Shown: positions 62,081-64,000 of the stretch, in pieces
Layout of the letters: every line of letters begins with the position of its first letter
Numbering within the stretch: position 1 is the stretch's first letter
Origin: CAVQZC01 sp963718315
Lineage (GTDB): Bacteria > Actinomycetota > Thermoleophilia > Gaiellales > JAICJC01
Length of the DNA stretch: 64,000 bases
Direction of reading: 5' to 3'
NCBI GenBank assembly: GCA_963718315.1
Contig: CAVQZC010000006.1
Span: 310,001 to 374,000, forward strand
Translations under genes and position numbers: made by a program
Notes under the pieces: generated by a model
What the model saw: the letters and a program-made list of their open reading frames with translations, nothing else
What the model was told of the DNA's origin: nothing
Databases searched by the model: none

Positions 62081-63385
62081 TTAGTGAGGGGTGCGCCGGC
62101 GGCGCACGACCCGGCGGCCGGACCGCGGCAGCCGCTGTGGCCGCCCGAGCGACCGCACACCACGGCGCGCAGAGCCGACGCTGCGCGTGACCGTCGTGCG
62201 TCCCGGCAGGTCCGGAATCCCGGCCAGCGTCGGCACCAGCAGCGCGGTCGCGACGGCGCACATCACGGCAGCCGCCAGATAGACGCCCTGCGGTCCGAGC
62301 AGCTCGACCAGCGGCGCGCTCAGCCCGAACGACGCGGCCATCGCGCCCAGCACCACGGCGTCCAGCGCGGCGGACACCCGCGAGCGGATCCGGTCGGGCG
62401 TGCGGCGGGCGATCAGGTTCTGCGCGGCGACGACGCCGAAGGCGTCGAACAGCCCGGCCACCAGCATGCCGAGCAGCACCGGCCAGAAGACCGGCGTCAG
62501 CCCGACGATGGCGAAACCGATGCCGATGGCCGCGCAGCCGCCGGCCACCGCCGCGTGCTCGAGGCGCAGGGGCAGCTTGCGTCCGGCCAGCGCGCCGACA
62601 ACGCCGCCGCCGTCCCAGAACACGGCGATCAGGCCGTAGCCGGTCGATCCGACGTGGAAGTGGTGGGCAAGGACGACCTCGGCCACGATCACCGGGCCGA
62701 CGCCGAACATGACCAGTGCCCAGGCAACGGTGAGCAGCCGCAGCCAGCGGTCCTCCCACAGATGGCGGTAGCCGTCCAGGCGCCCGCCGACCGTGTGGAG
62801 GTCGTGCCGGGCCTCGCTGACGTTGCCGCGCAGGCCGACGACCAGGCCGGCCGAGATCAGCAGCAGCACGCCGCCGAACGCGAAGACGCCGGGAGCGGAG
62901 ATGACTGCCAGCAGGGCGCCGCCGATGCCCGGGCCGAGCATGAAGCCGGCGCTCTTGAAGGCGCCGGTCAGGCTGTTGGCGCCGGTCAGCTCCTCTTCCG
63001 ACACCAGGTTCGGCACAGCGCCCGTGACGGCCGCCGAGAGCGCGCCCTGCGTCGAGGCAGCCGCGATCATCGCCGCCACCAGGGCCAGCGTCAGGTGCAG
63101 GTCTGCGAGCAGGGCACAGGCCAGGAATCCGAATGCAGCCAGCAGCGCCGAGATCACGACCACCGCCCGGCGGTCGTGGCGGTCGCCGACGTGCCCCGCC
63201 CATGGCGAGACCGCTGTCGACACCCCGAAGACTCCGAGCATGGCGGCGCTGACCAGCCACGAGGAGTGGCTGGTCTGGTACAGCTCCCAGATCAGGGCGG
63301 TCATGGCCGCGCCGCGCCCGGCGTACGCCAGTCCCTGACTGGCGGCAAGGCGAAGCACTGCGCTATTAGAGGTTCGGAGAGTCAT
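62081..63385 (-). CDS. MFS transporter (MFS_3/EntS-like)
   Basis: 434-aa twelve-TM exporter. Start MTLRTSNSAVLRLAASQGLAYAG. Conserved motif-A-like GHVGDRHDRRAVVVISAL between TM2 and TM3 and ELTGANSLTGAFKSAGFMLGPGIGGALL are typical of the EntS/MFS_3 group of drug or siderophore exporters. The basic tail (RSVGSARRGVRSLGRPQRLPRSGRR) is long. Convergent with the winged-helix gene (6-bp gap). Frame is intact. Confidence 0.88.
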   Translation of the reverse strand: MTLRTSNSAVLRLAASQGLAYAGRGAAMTALIWELYQTSHSSWLVSAAMLGVFGVSTAVSPWAGHVGDRHDRRAVVVISALLAAFGFLACALLADLHLTLALVAAMIAAASTQGALSAAVTGAVPNLVSEEELTGANSLTGAFKSAGFMLGPGIGGALLAVISAPGVFAFGGVLLLISAGLVVGLRGNVSEARHDLHTVGGRLDGYRHLWEDRWLRLLTVAWALVMFGVGPVIVAEVVLAHHFHVGSTGYGLIAVFWDGGGVVGALAGRKLPLRLEHAAVAGGCAAIGIGFAIVGLTPVFWPVLLGMLVAGLFDAFGVVAAQNLIARRTPDRIRSRVSAALDAVVLGAMAASFGLSAPLVELLGPQGVYLAAAVMCAVATALLVPTLAGIPDLPGRTTVTRSVGSARRGVRSLGRPQRLPRSGRRVVRRRRTPH

Positions 63386-63433
63386 TAGTTCGGGTCGACG
63401 ACCGTTCGGCGCGTGCGGGTATCGTCGCGCGGG

Positions 63434-63458
63434 CCGTCCAATGCATTGTATCGGACGG
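63434..63458. promoter_or_regulatory. Inverted repeat upstream of the MFS gene
   Basis: CCGTCC (63434-63439) and GGACGG (63453-63458) enclose CAATGCATTG (63439-63448), a perfect 10-bp palindrome. On the minus strand it includes a TACAAT -10-like box, so it is a plausible operator-promoter for the MFS gene. No regulator is encoded nearby except the wHTH at 61775. Confidence 0.4.
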
Positions 63459-63521
63459 CGATCCACGCGGGTTGAACTCGGGCCGGGATCGCGCCTTATC
63501 CGGCAACGCCGGAAGCCGTCT

Positions 63522-64000
63522 CTAACCGCCGTTGGTGACCGGCAGGCTGAACGTCACCCGGGTGCCGGCCTGCGGCTCGCTGTCGATGACCAGGTCGCCG
63601 CCCGAGGCCTCCAGCCGCTCCCGCACGGTGTCGAGGCCCATGTGGTTCGTGGCCAGGGCGCGGGGAAGCGCGGTCGCCGGGTCGAACCCGGCTCCGTCGT
63701 CGCTCACCCGGACGGTCAGCCGGTCGTCGTCCTGGAGCAGCTCGACGTCGATCCGGCTCGCGTCCGCGTGCGTGCGCGCGTTCGTGACCAGCTCGGTAAG
63801 GCACCGGAAGGCGACCGCCTCGGTGGTCGCGTCGAGGCTCAGGTCGGAGCTCTCGAGTGACGTCTCGATCCCTGCCTCGGCCGCGACGGTGGTCAGGAGC
63901 TGCCTGCCCGCCGAGACCAGCCCGTGATGGCTGAGTGTCGCCGGGCGCAGTGAGAAGGTCATCCGCCGCGTTCGCTCGACAGCTGAGCGCAGCAGCACAG
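63522..64000 (-). CDS. Sensor histidine kinase C-terminus (NarL/DesK type), partial
   Basis: Partial gene: the window ends inside it. About 159 C-terminal residues are seen. The HATPase_c domain has the N-box ELVTNARTHADASRIDVELL, G1-box VSDDGAGFDP and G2-like HMGLDTVRERLEASGGDLVIDSEPQAGTRVTF. Preceding TRRMTFSLRPATLSHHGLVSAG belongs to the HisKA_3 dimer region. The kinase would pair with a LuxR-type response regulator, not seen here. Confidence 0.85.
   Translation of the reverse strand, partial: VLLRSAVERTRRMTFSLRPATLSHHGLVSAGRQLLTTVAAEAGIETSLESSDLSLDATTEAVAFRCLTELVTNARTHADASRIDVELLQDDDRLTVRVSDDGAGFDPATALPRALATNHMGLDTVRERLEASGGDLVIDSEPQAGTRVTFSLPVTNGG

Noticed and set aside
62084..63388. 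434-codon frame opposite the MFS gene
   Set aside because: Low-complexity Arg/Asp/His content; the MFS frame is clearly the coding one.

Overview
The window is high-GC DNA with densely packed genes on both strands, frequent GTG/TTG starts, and many 1-4 nt start/stop overlaps. The gene content (UdgX-type uracil-DNA glycosylase, topoisomerase IB, DUF1269/DUF6325/DUF2252 proteins, LuxR regulators of the MalT type, SpoIIE-type PP2C phosphatases with a STAS partner, F420-type luciferase-like oxidoreductase) fits an actinobacterium. A Thermoleophilia/Solirubrobacterales-like host is my best guess, but that is inference. No rRNA, tRNA, CRISPR or phage module was seen.

Region 1 (0.15-12.3 kb) is an envelope/ion/stress island. 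On the minus strand lie a frameshifted 14-TM MFS exporter, a two-TM K+ channel, an AhpD-like protein, a Gly-rich DUF1269 membrane protein and a tiny membrane protein. In the middle is a 763-aa LuxR/MalT-type ATPase regulator. On the plus strand lie DUF2252, DUF6325, a 19-aa Arg-rich peptide, a lipoprotein, a TMEM175-like channel, DUF1622 and another membrane protein. Three near-identical palindromes with core CACCTAGGTGA, plus partial sites, sit only in the divergent intergenic regions here and look like the operator of this regulator. The island ends at an IS3 transposase remnant.

Region 2 (12.7-27.7 kb) is secretion and metabolism: two secreted proteins, a FAD/NAD(P) oxidoreductase with a UBP zinc-finger protein, and an agmatine-to-putrescine block (aminotransferase, aguB, aguA). 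It continues with an FMN hydroxyacid oxidase and MBL hydrolase pair, a split serine hydrolase followed by an M55 D-aminopeptidase, an LLM oxidoreductase, a rhomboid protease, an aquaporin lacking the usual filter Arg, and a propeller lipoprotein.

Region 3 (27.9-52.1 kb) is redox, DNA repair and signalling: split HtrA, a glutaredoxin-GNAT fusion, a YuiH-like molybdoenzyme with its flavin reductase and DUF6510 partner, and a cNMP-domain/TrxR fusion. It also holds a SIS isomerase, MMPL exporter, topoisomerase IB, DUF892 ferritin-like protein, udgX, DUF3618/holin-like pair, PfpI, DUF72, two PP2C phosphatases and a STAS protein, DoxX, a HdeD-lipase fusion, and a heavily frameshifted paralogue of the TrxR fusion. 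Two inverted copies of a ~180-bp element with 15-18 bp terminal inverted repeats lie at 34.8 and 48.4 kb.

Region 4 (52.1-64 kb) holds a glyoxalase-fold protein, GNAT, a SoxA-like oxidase overlapping a diaminopropionate-lyase-like enzyme, an APH-like kinase, a small P-loop kinase, a cupin, a Tat-exported ferritin-like protein and FtsH. It ends with a membrane protein plus winged-helix regulator behind a strong palindromic promoter, an MFS transporter, and the 3' end of a sensor histidine kinase.

A recurrent feature is single-nucleotide frameshifts: at least 14 in eight otherwise well-conserved genes, some in compensating pairs. Sequencing or assembly error must therefore be considered before any of them is called a true pseudogene.
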